From contig SHWM01000026.1 of the NCBI GenBank assembly GCA_009693835.1, positions 1 through 34,073 on the forward strand: DNA of 34,073 nucleotides, in the 5' to 3' direction. Position numbers and translations under genes: made by a program. Numbering within the stretch: the first letter of the stretch is position 1; each line of letters starts with the position of its first letter. Below the pieces are notes generated by a model. It made no database searches and was not told where the DNA came from. It worked only from the letters and a program-made list of their open reading frames with translations. This document shows positions 8,044 to 18,293 of the stretch, one piece after another. The DNA comes from Alphaproteobacteria bacterium. Lineage in GTDB: Bacteria > Pseudomonadota > Alphaproteobacteria > UBA11222.

Positions 8044-8070
8044 ATTATGGCAAACTGATGCGAAACTGAT
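8044..8070 (-). promoter_or_regulatory. Candidate response-regulator box upstream of the lipid operon
   Basis: Two copies of ATCAGTTT (plus-strand AAACTGAT at 8052-8059 and 8063-8070) lie in tandem with an 11-nt period, the geometry bound by OmpR/PmrA/QseB dimers. CATAAT, a -10-like hexamer, follows 2 nt downstream. No good -35 is visible. It sits between the kinase stop and the first biosynthetic gene, so the neighbouring regulator is the likely binder (inference). The exact -10 is uncertain because the box is so close to it. Confidence 0.5.
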
Positions 8071-8078
8071 ATTCGCGG

Positions 8079-9452
8079 TTATTTTTGGGGTAATTCCAAT
8101 TCAACCAGGGTCCCAATGCCCGAGGGAGGGGTTTTGATGGCAATGGTGCCAGAAAACCGTTCAATAATTTCCGCCACCAGCGCCAGGCCAAGACCGCTGC
8201 CTTCCTGCTGTGGAGTCTCGACCCGGTAGAACCGGCCAAAAACCAGTTCACGTTCTTCGACAGGAATACCGCAACCCGTATCACACACGGATATAGTAAC
8301 GCCCTTGCCGCCAGCCCTGATCACAACGTCCACAGAACCGCCGGCCGGGGTGAATTTGATGGCGTTTTCGATAAGATTGCTCATCATCAGTTTGAATAAT
8401 GTTTCATCCGCCATCACGGCTGCTTCCTCAGGCCCCTCAAGCGATATCTCAATGGATTTTTGACTGGCATGCATTCCCAGCTCCGCGATGACGCTGGCTA
8501 TCGCCGGATAGGCCGCCACCGGCAGCAGGCTGATCGGCTGATGGTGCATCCTTGCGGATGTAAGCAGCATCGCGACCAGCCTGGTGGCGCGGTCGTTGCT
8601 CTCCATCAACTCCTGAATGAGTTCCGCTTTCTCCGCGTCGGTCGTCGCAGCCGCCAGCATCTGCAATTGAAGACTGATCGTCGCCTGCGGGGTACGCAAC
8701 TGGTGCGCCGCATGATCGGTAAAACGCTTCTCGATCGTAAAGGAATATTCCAGCTTGCTGAAGAGCTGATTTAACTCCTTGGCCAGGGGAAGTAAATCAT
8801 CCGGAAGCCTAGCAATTTCCACATGAGATAAATCATCCGGCGAACGGCTCTGAATCTGATCGACAAGAAAGCGGATGCCGCCCAGCCCGCCAGCGATGCC
8901 ATACCATATCAACACGCCGGTTATCGGTATGAGCAACAACATCGGCACCGTCAGGTCCAGAAGTATATCCTGCGCCAGTATCTCACGCAGTTTTTTCTTT
9001 TCTCCCACCTCGATGGAAACATCCGTATCAGGAATATCTACCGTGTAAAGAACCCAATCTTCATTCTGATGGCTAATGACTGTGAATCCCGGCGGGTTCT
9101 TCGGGGCTTCCTGCCGGGCCGTATCAGAATACATTATTAACTGTCCGGCCCGCCACGCCCGGAACATCCGTGCATTGGCGTAAGCATCCGCGCTGTCTGT
9201 TAAATCATCTCCGGCACGCAAATTAAGATCGATATCGCCAATTTCTTTTGGAAAGTCCATTTTGGTTTCATGCAACTCATCCTGTATCAGCGCCCAGAGA
9301 ATATTGGCGCTGTTGATGAGCTGCGCGTCGTATTCAAAATTAATCTCTTCCCTGGCGCTGTAAAACGCCAGGCCGCTGACAGCCGCAATGGTGAGCAGAA
9401 TGACAGGGCCCAGGCGCAAAAAAAGCCGCCGGGTCAGAGTGCCGCTTTTCAT
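8079..9452 (-). CDS. Sensor histidine kinase, PmrB/QseC-like
   Basis: 457 residues. TM1 is about 13-32, a periplasmic sensor region spans 33-165, TM2 is about 166-190, then a linker and DHp domain with phospho-acceptor His250 in AAHQLRTP. The HATPase domain has the N box NLIENAIKF, G1 DTGCGIP and G2 GSGLGLAL. The start overlaps the response-regulator stop by ATGA. It presumably phosphorylates that regulator in response to an envelope signal and controls the downstream operon. The family relationship to PmrB/QseC/TctE kinases is by overall layout; the signal is unknown. Confidence 0.92.
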   Translation of the reverse strand: MKSGTLTRRLFLRLGPVILLTIAAVSGLAFYSAREEINFEYDAQLINSANILWALIQDELHETKMDFPKEIGDIDLNLRAGDDLTDSADAYANARMFRAWRAGQLIMYSDTARQEAPKNPPGFTVISHQNEDWVLYTVDIPDTDVSIEVGEKKKLREILAQDILLDLTVPMLLLIPITGVLIWYGIAGGLGGIRFLVDQIQSRSPDDLSHVEIARLPDDLLPLAKELNQLFSKLEYSFTIEKRFTDHAAHQLRTPQATISLQLQMLAAATTDAEKAELIQELMESNDRATRLVAMLLTSARMHHQPISLLPVAAYPAIASVIAELGMHASQKSIEISLEGPEEAAVMADETLFKLMMSNLIENAIKFTPAGGSVDVVIRAGGKGVTISVCDTGCGIPVEERELVFGRFYRVETPQQEGSGLGLALVAEIIERFSGTIAIKTPPSGIGTLVELELPQK

Positions 9453-10105
9453 GTTTCGACCATATACCCGACGCCGCGTATGGTCTTTATGAACCCGCTG
9501 CCCAGCTTCTTGCGCAGGGCGTAAATCGACACCTCGATGGTGTTGCTTTCGGCTGCTTCATCCGCGCTATACAGGCTATATTCAATATCAGGTTTTGTGA
9601 CGAACTTTCCGGCGCGCTCCATCAGAAGTTTCAGAACGCGAAACTCCTTCGCAGTCATCATGACGTTCACGCCGTCCTTGCACACCAGTTTTCCGGCCAG
9701 ATCCAGTATCACCCCGCCACATTGCAAAGACGGCTCCGCCCGCCCCTCGCTACGGCGGATAAGCGCGCGCAGCCGCGCCAGCAATTCGTCCAGATCAAAC
9801 GGTTTGACCAGATAGTCGTCGGCGCCGCTGTCCAGCCCCTCTACCTTCTGCACGGCTGTGTCGCGCGCCGTCAGCAGGAGAACAGGAGTATTGTTTTTCT
9901 TCCCACGAATAATTTTCAATAATTCAATGCCAGAAAGTTTTGGCAGGTTGACGTCCAGCACGATGGCGACAAAGGGCAGGTTTTCCATGGAGGTCAATGC
10001 CGCCTCGCCATCCTGCACCCAGTCCACGCCATAGGCGTGCTTCTCCAGCGCCTTCTTAAGCGATCCGCCCAGCATCTTGTCGTCTTCTACCAGCAGCAAT
10101 CTCAT
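9449..10105 (-). CDS. OmpR-family response regulator, PmrA/QseB-like
   Basis: 218 residues. The receiver domain has the acidic pair Asp8-Asp9, the phospho-acceptor Asp51 in VLDVNLP and Lys101 in LVKPF. The C-terminal winged helix carries TAKEFRVLKLLM and ends in KTIRGVGYMVE, typical of OmpR/PhoB proteins. It is co-transcribed with the kinase by an ATGA overlap. The direct repeat at 8052-8070 is a plausible target. Its own promoter must lie in 10106-10258, where I see no clear repeat of the box. Confidence 0.93.
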   Translation of the reverse strand: MRLLLVEDDKMLGGSLKKALEKHAYGVDWVQDGEAALTSMENLPFVAIVLDVNLPKLSGIELLKIIRGKKNNTPVLLLTARDTAVQKVEGLDSGADDYLVKPFDLDELLARLRALIRRSEGRAEPSLQCGGVILDLAGKLVCKDGVNVMMTAKEFRVLKLLMERAGKFVTKPDIEYSLYSADEAAESNTIEVSIYALRKKLGSGFIKTIRGVGYMVET

Positions 10106-10258
10106 GATCTGGGTCTTAAGCCATATTTAGCGATGATAAAAAAACATACTCAGGCCCTCAAAACGGCGGCATCACGGGCCATGGCACTTATATGGCAATT
10201 CAGCTCTCCTCATATGGGTAAATCTTGTGTGGAATGTTTTACGGCCGCAAAAATTTCT

Positions 10259-11002
10259 TCAAAACGTTTCTGTCCAGGGCCGCACGTCCAGTTCCAGGGT
10301 CCAGGCGCTGCGGTGCTGGATATGCATTGCCCAATAGGCGTCCGCGATCGCATCAACATTGAGCATCCCGTCCGGGCCAAGCTGTTTCTTCCGGTCCGGA
10401 AGGCGTGAGTTAAGGAGGTCACCATCGATACCGCCGTCGACCACGATGTGACCGATATGGATGTTCTGGGGCCCATATTCGCGCGCGATACTTTGTGCAA
10501 GATTGCGCATGGCGGCCTTCGCGGCGGCAAAGGGCGCAAAGTTCGCCTTGCCGCGCAAACTTCCCGACGCGCCGGTGAAAAACAGGGAACCGCCGCCATG
10601 TTGCAGCAGTTTCGGAATCGCAGCCTGCGCGAGTAAAAAGCCGCCAAGCGCATGTTCGCGCCAATGCCGGGTGAATCGTTCCTCGGAAACTTTCAGGAAC
10701 GGAGCAGGCTCATTGCTGCCGGCATTGTGAACGGCCACAGCAAGTGGCGCAAGCCCCTCCGCTGTCTCCACGAAGCGCCGTACGTCAGCAGCCAGCGTGG
10801 AGTCCCCGATGGCCATAACGGCCTGCGCGCTGCCATCATTTAATTCTTTCAGCGTGACCTGCAGTTTGTCCTGGCTGCGGCCCGCGATTACTACGGGATA
10901 GCCTTCCCGGGAAAACCGTCTGGCGATCGCGGCGCCGAGGCCCTGACCCGCACCCACGCCAGAGATCAGCACACTGCCCTTGCGGGGTCCGGATTGGGTC
11001 AT
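10259..11002 (-). CDS. Atypical short-chain dehydrogenase/reductase (Phe for catalytic Tyr)
   Basis: 247 residues of Rossmann SDR type: nucleotide motif GVGAGQGLG at 15-23 and HNAG at 92-95. The active-site segment reads S146 then F158-A-A-A-K162, so the catalytic Tyr of YxxxK is Phe. Some SDR subfamilies do carry this change. The protein may act on a substrate that needs no Tyr general acid, or have another role. The start has GGGAG upstream. It is divergent from the LLM gene at 11265, so the 262 nt between them (11003-11264) must hold both promoters; a TTGACA lies at 11151-11156. Confidence 0.85.
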   Translation of the reverse strand: MTQSGPRKGSVLISGVGAGQGLGAAIARRFSREGYPVVIAGRSQDKLQVTLKELNDGSAQAVMAIGDSTLAADVRRFVETAEGLAPLAVAVHNAGSNEPAPFLKVSEERFTRHWREHALGGFLLAQAAIPKLLQHGGGSLFFTGASGSLRGKANFAPFAAAKAAMRNLAQSIAREYGPQNIHIGHIVVDGGIDGDLLNSRLPDRKKQLGPDGMLNVDAIADAYWAMHIQHRSAWTLELDVRPWTETF

Positions 11003-11264
11003 ATATGGCGTCTCCCTGTTTCATCCGCCTGTGTTGGCACGTTTGCACTTTCAAATAATGAGTCTAGCAGACTTTGCCTATCCCGGTAACGACACTCAAT
11101 GGCTAAACGTCCGTTGGCGCCTAGCTTGTTCACTGTGCGGCGCGATCAGCTTGACATACACATGGCCGTGTGCGGGAATTCATCGAACATCGCACGGGCG
11201 TGGCCGCAACCACATCTTCTGAACGATGAGCGGCGGCGGAAAAGTTTCTTCAGGGGAAAACATC

Positions 11265-12173
11265 ATGCAAATCGGAGTCACAAGAGGAGCCGCTGGCGCA
11301 AATAATCTCAATGGCGTCATCGCGCGGGCAAAGGAGCTGGAGACCAGGGGTTTCCCGACCATGTGGATGGTGCAGGGCTTTGGTCACGACGCCATCAGCG
11401 CTCTTTCCATCGCAGGACGCGAAACCAGCAGGATTGAGCTGGGCACGTCCGTGGTGCCAATCCAGCCGCGCCATCCGGTTGCGCTCGCCCAGCAGGCGCT
11501 GACGGCGGCCACCGCCTGTGGCGGCCGGTTTACGTTGGGGATTGGCCTGTCGCACAAAGTGATGATCGAGGACATGCTGGGCCTGTCCTACGACAAACCG
11601 GGCAAACATATGCAGGAATATCTGGCGGTGCTGATGCCCCTGCTGCGCGGCGAACGGGTCAACTATGCGGGTGAACAGTATAATGTGAATACGGGTGTCG
11701 ATATTGAAGACGCGCCGCAGCCGGTGCGTGTATTGCTCGCCGCGCTAGGCCCGATGATGCTCCGGCTCGCGGGGGCGGAGACCGATGGAACCATTACCTG
11801 GCTGACCGGTCTCAACACGCTTGAGCGGCACATTGTGCCATCAATCAACAAGGCGGCGCGGGACGCAGGCCGGCCAGCGCCGCGTATTGTTGCGGGGCTT
11901 CCAATGCTGCTGACCAATGACCCCGATGCCGCCCGCGCCACACTTGCCGGTTATCTCAAATTTTACGAAGCGCTGCCTTCCTACCGCGCGATGCTCGACC
12001 GGGAAGGGGCCGCCGGCCCCGCAGACGTGGCCATCGTGGGCGGCGAGAATGTGCTGGATGACGCCATCGCGCGGCTGCAGGATATCGGCATCACCGATCT
12101 GCGCGCATCAATTACCAGCGTGGGTGGCGATTCAGAGCAGCGCACGGTGGATTACCTAGCCAGCAAACTCTAA
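11265..12173 (+). CDS. LLM-class (luciferase-like) flavin/F420-dependent oxidoreductase
   Basis: 302 residues from an ATG with AGGGG 9 nt upstream; a longer frame from 11226 has no ribosome site. The TIM-barrel LLM fold is indicated by MQIGVTRG at the start, a FPTMWMVQGFGHDAI segment and the IELGTSVVPIQPRHP strand that is usual in the family. It resembles the proteins named as F420-dependent LLM oxidoreductases, but F420 versus FMN cannot be decided here. It converges with the second LLM gene, whose stop is 25 nt away. A short hairpin with arms 12176-12181 and 12194-12199 lies between the stop codons. Confidence 0.85.
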   Translation: MQIGVTRGAAGANNLNGVIARAKELETRGFPTMWMVQGFGHDAISALSIAGRETSRIELGTSVVPIQPRHPVALAQQALTAATACGGRFTLGIGLSHKVMIEDMLGLSYDKPGKHMQEYLAVLMPLLRGERVNYAGEQYNVNTGVDIEDAPQPVRVLLAALGPMMLRLAGAETDGTITWLTGLNTLERHIVPSINKAARDAGRPAPRIVAGLPMLLTNDPDAARATLAGYLKFYEALPSYRAMLDREGAAGPADVAIVGGENVLDDAIARLQDIGITDLRASITSVGGDSEQRTVDYLASKL

Positions 12174-12197
12174 CCAGCCGTCGCACGTTGTAAACGG

Positions 12198-13199
12198 CTA
12201 CGCGAGCTTTGGAAGCACGTCCCGGGTGAACCTCAAAAACGTGTCATGGCTCATGGGCGCGAGCATCAGATAATTCATGGGAATTTCTGATTCCAGCTGT
12301 TTGAGGCGGTCGACAACTTCGGGGGCAGTGCCGACAATGGCGACATCATTCAGATAGCGCTCGACCGGGTCTACCTTCCGGTCAAACTTGATGGTAGTAG
12401 TCTGGGGACCGAGATGCGCCGTTTTGCTGGCGTTGGCGTAGGCACCGACGGTCCAGCCTGAACTCGCCCGGGCGACCGACTCCGCTTGCGCCCGTGTTTC
12501 TCCCAGCGCCACAAAACGGACGATGGGCAGATCGCGGCCGCCCACCACATGGCCATTCGCCTCCATCACTTCCTGATACAGCGTCCGTTTGTAATTGCAG
12601 TCGGCATTGGAGGAGTGTGGGCCCAGCATGATAGTGTAGCCTTCCGCCCCCGCCTTGCGGATGGAATCGGGCGAATCGGCTGCCAGATACACGGGGGGAT
12701 GCGGGTCCTGATAGGGCCTTGGCAGGACCATGACATTGTCGTAGTCGTAATATTTGCCGTGGTGGCTGAAACGTTCGCTCTGCCAGGCTTTCTGGACGAT
12801 GTCGGCGGTCTCCCGGAAACGGTCATACACGTCCCCGGACGTAACCCCAAAGAGCTTGAACTCATCGGGATCAAACCCGCGGCCCGATCCCCAGTTGAGG
12901 CGGCCCCTGGAAAAAATATCGAGCATGTTGAGCTCTTCCACCAGCCGGAGCGGATGGTAATAGGCATTTAGCGTGACGGCCGTGCCGATACGCAGGCGCT
13001 TTGTACGCCCGGCTATGTGCGTCCCCATCAGCGTCACCGAGGGGCAGACGCTGTAATCCGTGAAATGATGTTCCGCCAGCCAGATACAGTCGAAAGCGCT
13101 GTCTTCCATGCGGTCCACGCGGTCCATCGCACGGTCATAGACCGTCGTAATGGGTCCCCTGCCCGTCCAGGAGAAAAACTGCAGCAAACCTACCTTCAT
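12198..13199 (-). CDS. LLM-class flavin-dependent monooxygenase
   Basis: 333 residues of bacterial luciferase-like type. WLAEHHFTDYSVCPS near residue 40, the strand LRIGTAVTLNAYYHPLRL and WGSGRGFDPDEF are hallmark segments. Such enzymes oxidise aldehydes, ketones or sulfonates with reduced flavin. The start has AGGAG 6 nt upstream. A 10-bp palindrome at 13231-13258 lies just upstream and could be its operator. Its place next to a GST and a P450 group suggests catabolism of a hydrophobic compound (inference). Confidence 0.87.
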   Translation of the reverse strand: MKVGLLQFFSWTGRGPITTVYDRAMDRVDRMEDSAFDCIWLAEHHFTDYSVCPSVTLMGTHIAGRTKRLRIGTAVTLNAYYHPLRLVEELNMLDIFSRGRLNWGSGRGFDPDEFKLFGVTSGDVYDRFRETADIVQKAWQSERFSHHGKYYDYDNVMVLPRPYQDPHPPVYLAADSPDSIRKAGAEGYTIMLGPHSSNADCNYKRTLYQEVMEANGHVVGGRDLPIVRFVALGETRAQAESVARASSGWTVGAYANASKTAHLGPQTTTIKFDRKVDPVERYLNDVAIVGTAPEVVDRLKQLESEIPMNYLMLAPMSHDTFLRFTRDVLPKLA

Positions 13200-13230
13200 C
13201 CCGGACTCCTAAACAATAAATGCCGAAACC

Positions 13231-13258
13231 TATTACGTGCCAATGCGCGCACGTAATA
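13231..13258. promoter_or_regulatory. 10-bp palindrome upstream of the LLM gene
   Basis: TATTACGTGC at 13231-13240 and GCACGTAATA at 13249-13258 are exact reverse complements with an 8-nt spacer. It is 32 nt upstream of the LLM start at 13199 and 40 nt beyond the GST stop. The size and symmetry fit a repressor operator. A hairpin in the GST-LLM transcript is also possible. Confidence 0.5.
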
Positions 13259-13297
13259 TGTTCATACCCTGACGCATAGATAAAATCAGGCCTCAGC

Positions 13298-14161
13298 TCA
13301 ACTCACTTTGGCAATTTTACTGTCAAAGTCGCTGGCGTCATGGCGTTCCGGAAGCTGGCTATCCGGTGCGCCCCAGGTGCGGTTTACCATACGCCCGCGT
13401 TTCACGGCCGGGCGTTCAGCAATTGCATCTGTCCAGCGGATTACATTTGTGTAGCTTTGCACATCCAGAAATTCGCCGGCGTCATAAAGGGTGCCTTTGA
13501 CGAGTGCGCCATACCAGGGCCAGATGGCCATATCAGCCACCGTGTACACATCGCCGCAGAAATATTGACGGTCCGCCAGATGGCGGTCCAGCACATCAAG
13601 CTGGCGTTTGACCTCCATCGTGAAACGGTTGATCGCATATTCATATTTTTCCGGCGCATAGGCGTAGAAATGCCCGAAGCCGCCGCCAAGGTAAGGCGCG
13701 CTGCCCATTTGCCAGAATAGCCAGGAATAGCATTCCGCGCGCAAAGAGGCGTCCTGCGGGACGAACGCCCCGAACTTTTCGGCGAGATACAGCAGAATCG
13801 CGCCCGATTCAAAAATACGCGTGGGTTTGGGGGTGCTGCGGTCCACCATCGCCGGGATCTTGGAGTTTGGGTTGGCGGACACGAAGCCGCTGCCAAACTG
13901 ACTGCCATCTCCAATATTGATCAGCCAGGCGTCATATTCAGCCCCCTTGTGGCCGAGCGCCAGCAGTTCTTCCAGCATCACGGTGACCTTGATTCCATTT
14001 GGCGTGCCCAGTGAATAAAGCTGCAGCGGATGCTTGCCAACCGGCAGCTCCTTGTCATGCGTTGCTCCCGCGATCGGGCGGTTAACCTTGGCAAACCGGC
14101 CGCCGCTTTCGGCGTCCCACTTCCAGAGTTTCGGCGGGGTATAGGTTGGCGCACTGGTCAT
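13298..14161 (-). CDS. yghU: YghU-like glutathione-dependent disulfide-bond oxidoreductase (GST family)
   Basis: 287 residues, the size of E. coli YghU. Matching elements are LYSLGTPNGIKVTVMLEELL in the thioredoxin-like domain, GSGFVSANPNSKIPAMVD with the cis-Pro, FESGAILLYLAEKFG that binds glutathione, and an all-helical C-terminal domain with DVYTVADMAIWPWYGAL. The family reduces disulfides or hydroperoxides with two glutathiones. The start has GGAG 7 nt upstream. It runs in the same direction as the LLM gene (98 nt apart) and is divergent from the P450 gene. Confidence 0.9.
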   Translation of the reverse strand: MTSAPTYTPPKLWKWDAESGGRFAKVNRPIAGATHDKELPVGKHPLQLYSLGTPNGIKVTVMLEELLALGHKGAEYDAWLINIGDGSQFGSGFVSANPNSKIPAMVDRSTPKPTRIFESGAILLYLAEKFGAFVPQDASLRAECYSWLFWQMGSAPYLGGGFGHFYAYAPEKYEYAINRFTMEVKRQLDVLDRHLADRQYFCGDVYTVADMAIWPWYGALVKGTLYDAGEFLDVQSYTNVIRWTDAIAERPAVKRGRMVNRTWGAPDSQLPERHDASDFDSKIAKVS

Positions 14162-14444
14162 TCTTCCACTCCATCGCTAAACGTAAGGCTTATTCCCCCT
14201 CAGCGTATGTTCTGCGCGGTCCCGGCGCAAGCGCCACTCCAAAACCGAATATTAGCCCGCCTGGCACAGGCCCGCTTAATTGATCGATCGAACATTATTT
14301 TATGGCAAATTTTCAACAACTGGCTAACACTTGTGTATTAGCGGTCTGATCGTGAAATAGGTGCGCCCTATAAAAGGCCCAAACGCGGTCAGAATTGGAT
14401 GTTCCTGCTCATGCAGCTGTTGGGAAAATTCGGAGGATCAGAAC
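14162..14444. promoter_or_regulatory. Divergent promoter region, GST / P450
   Basis: 283 nt without a gene. It contains an AT-rich part (about 14285-14345) and an imperfect palindrome at 14323-14342 (GCTAACAC with GTGT-AT-TAGC). AGGA lies 7 nt upstream of the P450 start. I cannot place -35/-10 elements with confidence. Confidence 0.4.
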
Positions 14445-15704
14445 ATGTCAGTAAGTGAAATATTCAGTACCGATGTGAGCAAAATCCCGCTGGACGAGAT
14501 GGATGTCAGTGATCCTTTGCTTTTTCAAAACGACACAATCGGGGAATATTTCAGCCGGCTGCGGGCAGAGGATCCAGTGCATTTTACACCCAAAAGCCGT
14601 TTTGGCCCGTACTGGTCTGTGACCAAATTCAATGACATCGTCAGGGTAGAGACGGACCACAAGGCCTTTTCCTCGGATGCAGGCATTGGCGGCGTTGCCT
14701 TCGGCGGTATCGGCGTACCGACAGAGAGCTCCGCCATGGGCGGGCTGGAAATGTTCATCGCCATGGACCCGCCCAAACATGACATTCAGCGCAAGGTTGT
14801 GAGCCCCATTGTTGCGCCATCCAATCTTGAAAATCTTGAGCCGATCATCCGCGAGCGCGCCGCCGCCATACTCGATTCCCTTCCGGCGGGTAAGGTAATC
14901 GACTGGGTCGATCTGGTTTCCATCGAACTGACCACCATGACGCTCGCCACCCTGTTCGATTTTCCCTGGGAGGAACGCCGTAAACTGACCCGCTGGTCCG
15001 ATGTCGTCACCGCATCGCCGGGAAACGGTGTCGATAGCTGGGAACAATGGCAACGGGAGCTGATGGAATGCGGCATGTATTTCAAGGAGTTGTGGAATCA
15101 GCGCGCAGGCGGCGAACCCAGGAACGATCTGATTTCCATGCTCGCGGGTTCGCCCGCCACCGCCAACATGCCGTTCCCGGAATTTCTGGGCAATATCATT
15201 CAACTGATCGTCGGCGGCAATGACACGACCCGCAATTCCATCAGCGGCGGCGTACTGGCGCTCAATGAAAACCCTGCGGAATACGCCAAGCTGATGAAGG
15301 ACCCGGGCCTTATCCCGAATATGGTGTCAGAGATCATCCGCTGGCAGACCCCCATCAACTGCATGCTGCGCACCGCGGTGCAGGAGGCCGACATAGGCGG
15401 CAAAACCATCCATAAAGGCGACAAGGTTGTGATGTGGTATCTGTCGGGTAACCGCGACAGTGAGGTGATCGAGAGGGCTGACGAATTTCTGATCGACCGG
15501 AAAAACCCGCGTCAGCACCTGTCTTTTGGTTTCGGCATCCACCGCTGTGTCGGCAACCGTCTGGCGGAATTGCAGTTGCGCGTGATCTGGGAAGAAATCG
15601 TCAAGCGCTTCAGTAAAATCGAGATCGTGGGCAAGCCGGTCAGGACGCTGCATCACATTATTCATGGCTTCACCCGGATGCCGGTGGTGCTGCATCCTCG
15701 ATAG
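14445..15704 (+). CDS. Cytochrome P450, CYP153-like
   Basis: 419 residues. The I-helix motif GGNDTT is at 257-262, ExxR is Glu296-Arg299, and the heme loop FGFGIHRCVGNRLAELQLR has the ligand Cys368. The heme loop, the preceding DRKNPRQHLS and the segment AMDPPKH near 107-112 closely match CYP153 proteins as I recall them. CYP153 enzymes hydroxylate the terminal carbon of alkanes and related hydrophobic chains using a ferredoxin and a ferredoxin reductase. The ferredoxin follows 39 nt downstream; no reductase gene is in the window. The start at 14445 has GGAGGA upstream; the longer frame from 14361 is not supported. The CYP family number needs alignment. Confidence 0.9.
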   Translation: MSVSEIFSTDVSKIPLDEMDVSDPLLFQNDTIGEYFSRLRAEDPVHFTPKSRFGPYWSVTKFNDIVRVETDHKAFSSDAGIGGVAFGGIGVPTESSAMGGLEMFIAMDPPKHDIQRKVVSPIVAPSNLENLEPIIRERAAAILDSLPAGKVIDWVDLVSIELTTMTLATLFDFPWEERRKLTRWSDVVTASPGNGVDSWEQWQRELMECGMYFKELWNQRAGGEPRNDLISMLAGSPATANMPFPEFLGNIIQLIVGGNDTTRNSISGGVLALNENPAEYAKLMKDPGLIPNMVSEIIRWQTPINCMLRTAVQEADIGGKTIHKGDKVVMWYLSGNRDSEVIERADEFLIDRKNPRQHLSFGFGIHRCVGNRLAELQLRVIWEEIVKRFSKIEIVGKPVRTLHHIIHGFTRMPVVLHPR

Positions 15705-15743
15705 ACATTTCCGCCCAAAGCCAATCCAGACGCAGGTCAGACG

Positions 15744-16070
15744 ATGCCAAAAGTAACCTATATCGAAGCAAGCGGAACGGAACATGTGGTCTCCGTGGCG
15801 AACGGCACAACATGCCGCGACGCCGCCATGGACAATGACATACCCGGCATTGATGGTGATTGCGGCGGTGCCTGCGCCTGCGCCACCTGCCATGTCTTCG
15901 TAGACCCGGCATGGCTGGACAGGGTAGGCAGGGCCGTGGAAGGCGAAATGGAAGCCAACCTTCTGCAATTTGTTCCGGACCTGAGTGAAAACAGCCGCCT
16001 GGCCTGTCAGATAGATATCACCGACGCACTCGATGGGCTGGTGCTGCGCCTTCCAGCCAGCCAGCATTAA
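15744..16070 (+). CDS. 2Fe-2S ferredoxin (adrenodoxin/putidaredoxin type)
   Basis: 108 residues with Cys40-x5-Cys46-x2-Cys49 and Cys88, the ligand spacing of vertebrate-type and P450-linked ferredoxins; Cys44 is extra. It starts 39 nt after the P450 stop and is almost certainly its electron donor. A reductase must come from elsewhere. A large inverted repeat (16104-16151) follows before the next gene. Confidence 0.93.
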   Translation: MPKVTYIEASGTEHVVSVANGTTCRDAAMDNDIPGIDGDCGGACACATCHVFVDPAWLDRVGRAVEGEMEANLLQFVPDLSENSRLACQIDITDALDGLVLRLPASQH

Positions 16071-16103
16071 CCGGACTTAACTCGGGGCGCCACGGCTCTT
16101 TAT

Positions 16104-16151
16104 CTTGCAACAATTCTCATCCTTTCCGGGTGCCGGGATAATTGTTGCAAG
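16104..16151. repeat. 12-bp perfect inverted repeat between ferredoxin and BVMO genes
   Basis: CTTGCAACAATT at 16104-16115 and AATTGTTGCAAG at 16140-16151 are exact reverse complements with a 24-nt spacer that itself has TCATCC/GGGATA pairing. No T-run follows. It could be an RNA hairpin that separates P450-ferredoxin and BVMO expression, or an operator. It occupies most of the 189-nt gap 16071-16259. Confidence 0.6.
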
Positions 16152-16259
16152 AAACCATGATAAGAGTCTACTCTACCCGCCACACCGGTCGGACACGCCA
16201 ATTAACAAGGGGTGCTGGCCCAGACATTGTCAACCCACCATCAGGAAGAGCTAAAAAAT

Positions 16260-18122
<1,863 letters not shown>

Positions 18123-18134
18123 GATAGGCCTATC

Positions 18135-18173
18135 TACTCTTCGTCGTGAATATGACGAGGAGAGTATGTTTTT
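18135..18173 (+). terminator. Intrinsic terminator after the BVMO gene
   Basis: An 11-bp stem (18135-18145 with 18154-18166, carrying a 2-nt bulge) and 8-nt loop are followed by TGTTTTT. It lies 12 nt beyond the BVMO stop. Confidence 0.65.
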
Positions 18174-18207
18174 CCAGGACTGACAGCTAGCTGTGCAGAG
18201 ATATTTC

Positions 18208-18293
18208 ATGGCCCTCCCCTTTCCGGGGAGGGCCATTGTGATTCATATCTCTTGTTAAATTTTTCTTATGGGGGTGAGACGCCTGACCCCCAT
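18208..18293. repeat. Two intergenic palindromes (CCTCCCC/GGGGAGG and GGGGGT/ACCCCC types)
   Basis: Positions 18208-18219 and 18225-18236 form a perfect 12-bp stem with a 5-nt loop. Positions 18268-18275 and 18286-18293 form an 8-bp stem. The C-rich/G-rich cores resemble short palindromic repeats that are common between alphaproteobacterial genes. They lie in the 293-nt gap before the next gene and may stabilise or end transcripts. Confidence 0.55.

Noticed and set aside
14285..14320. A third copy of the TAGAACAATT/TTTATGATT module upstream of the P450
   Set aside because: Only GAACA and TTTATG are shared, the spacing is shorter and there is no palindrome or distal site.
14448..15203. A long minus-strand open frame opposite the P450 gene
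   Set aside because: It is the antisense shadow of a gene with clear motifs, and has no ribosome site or domain.
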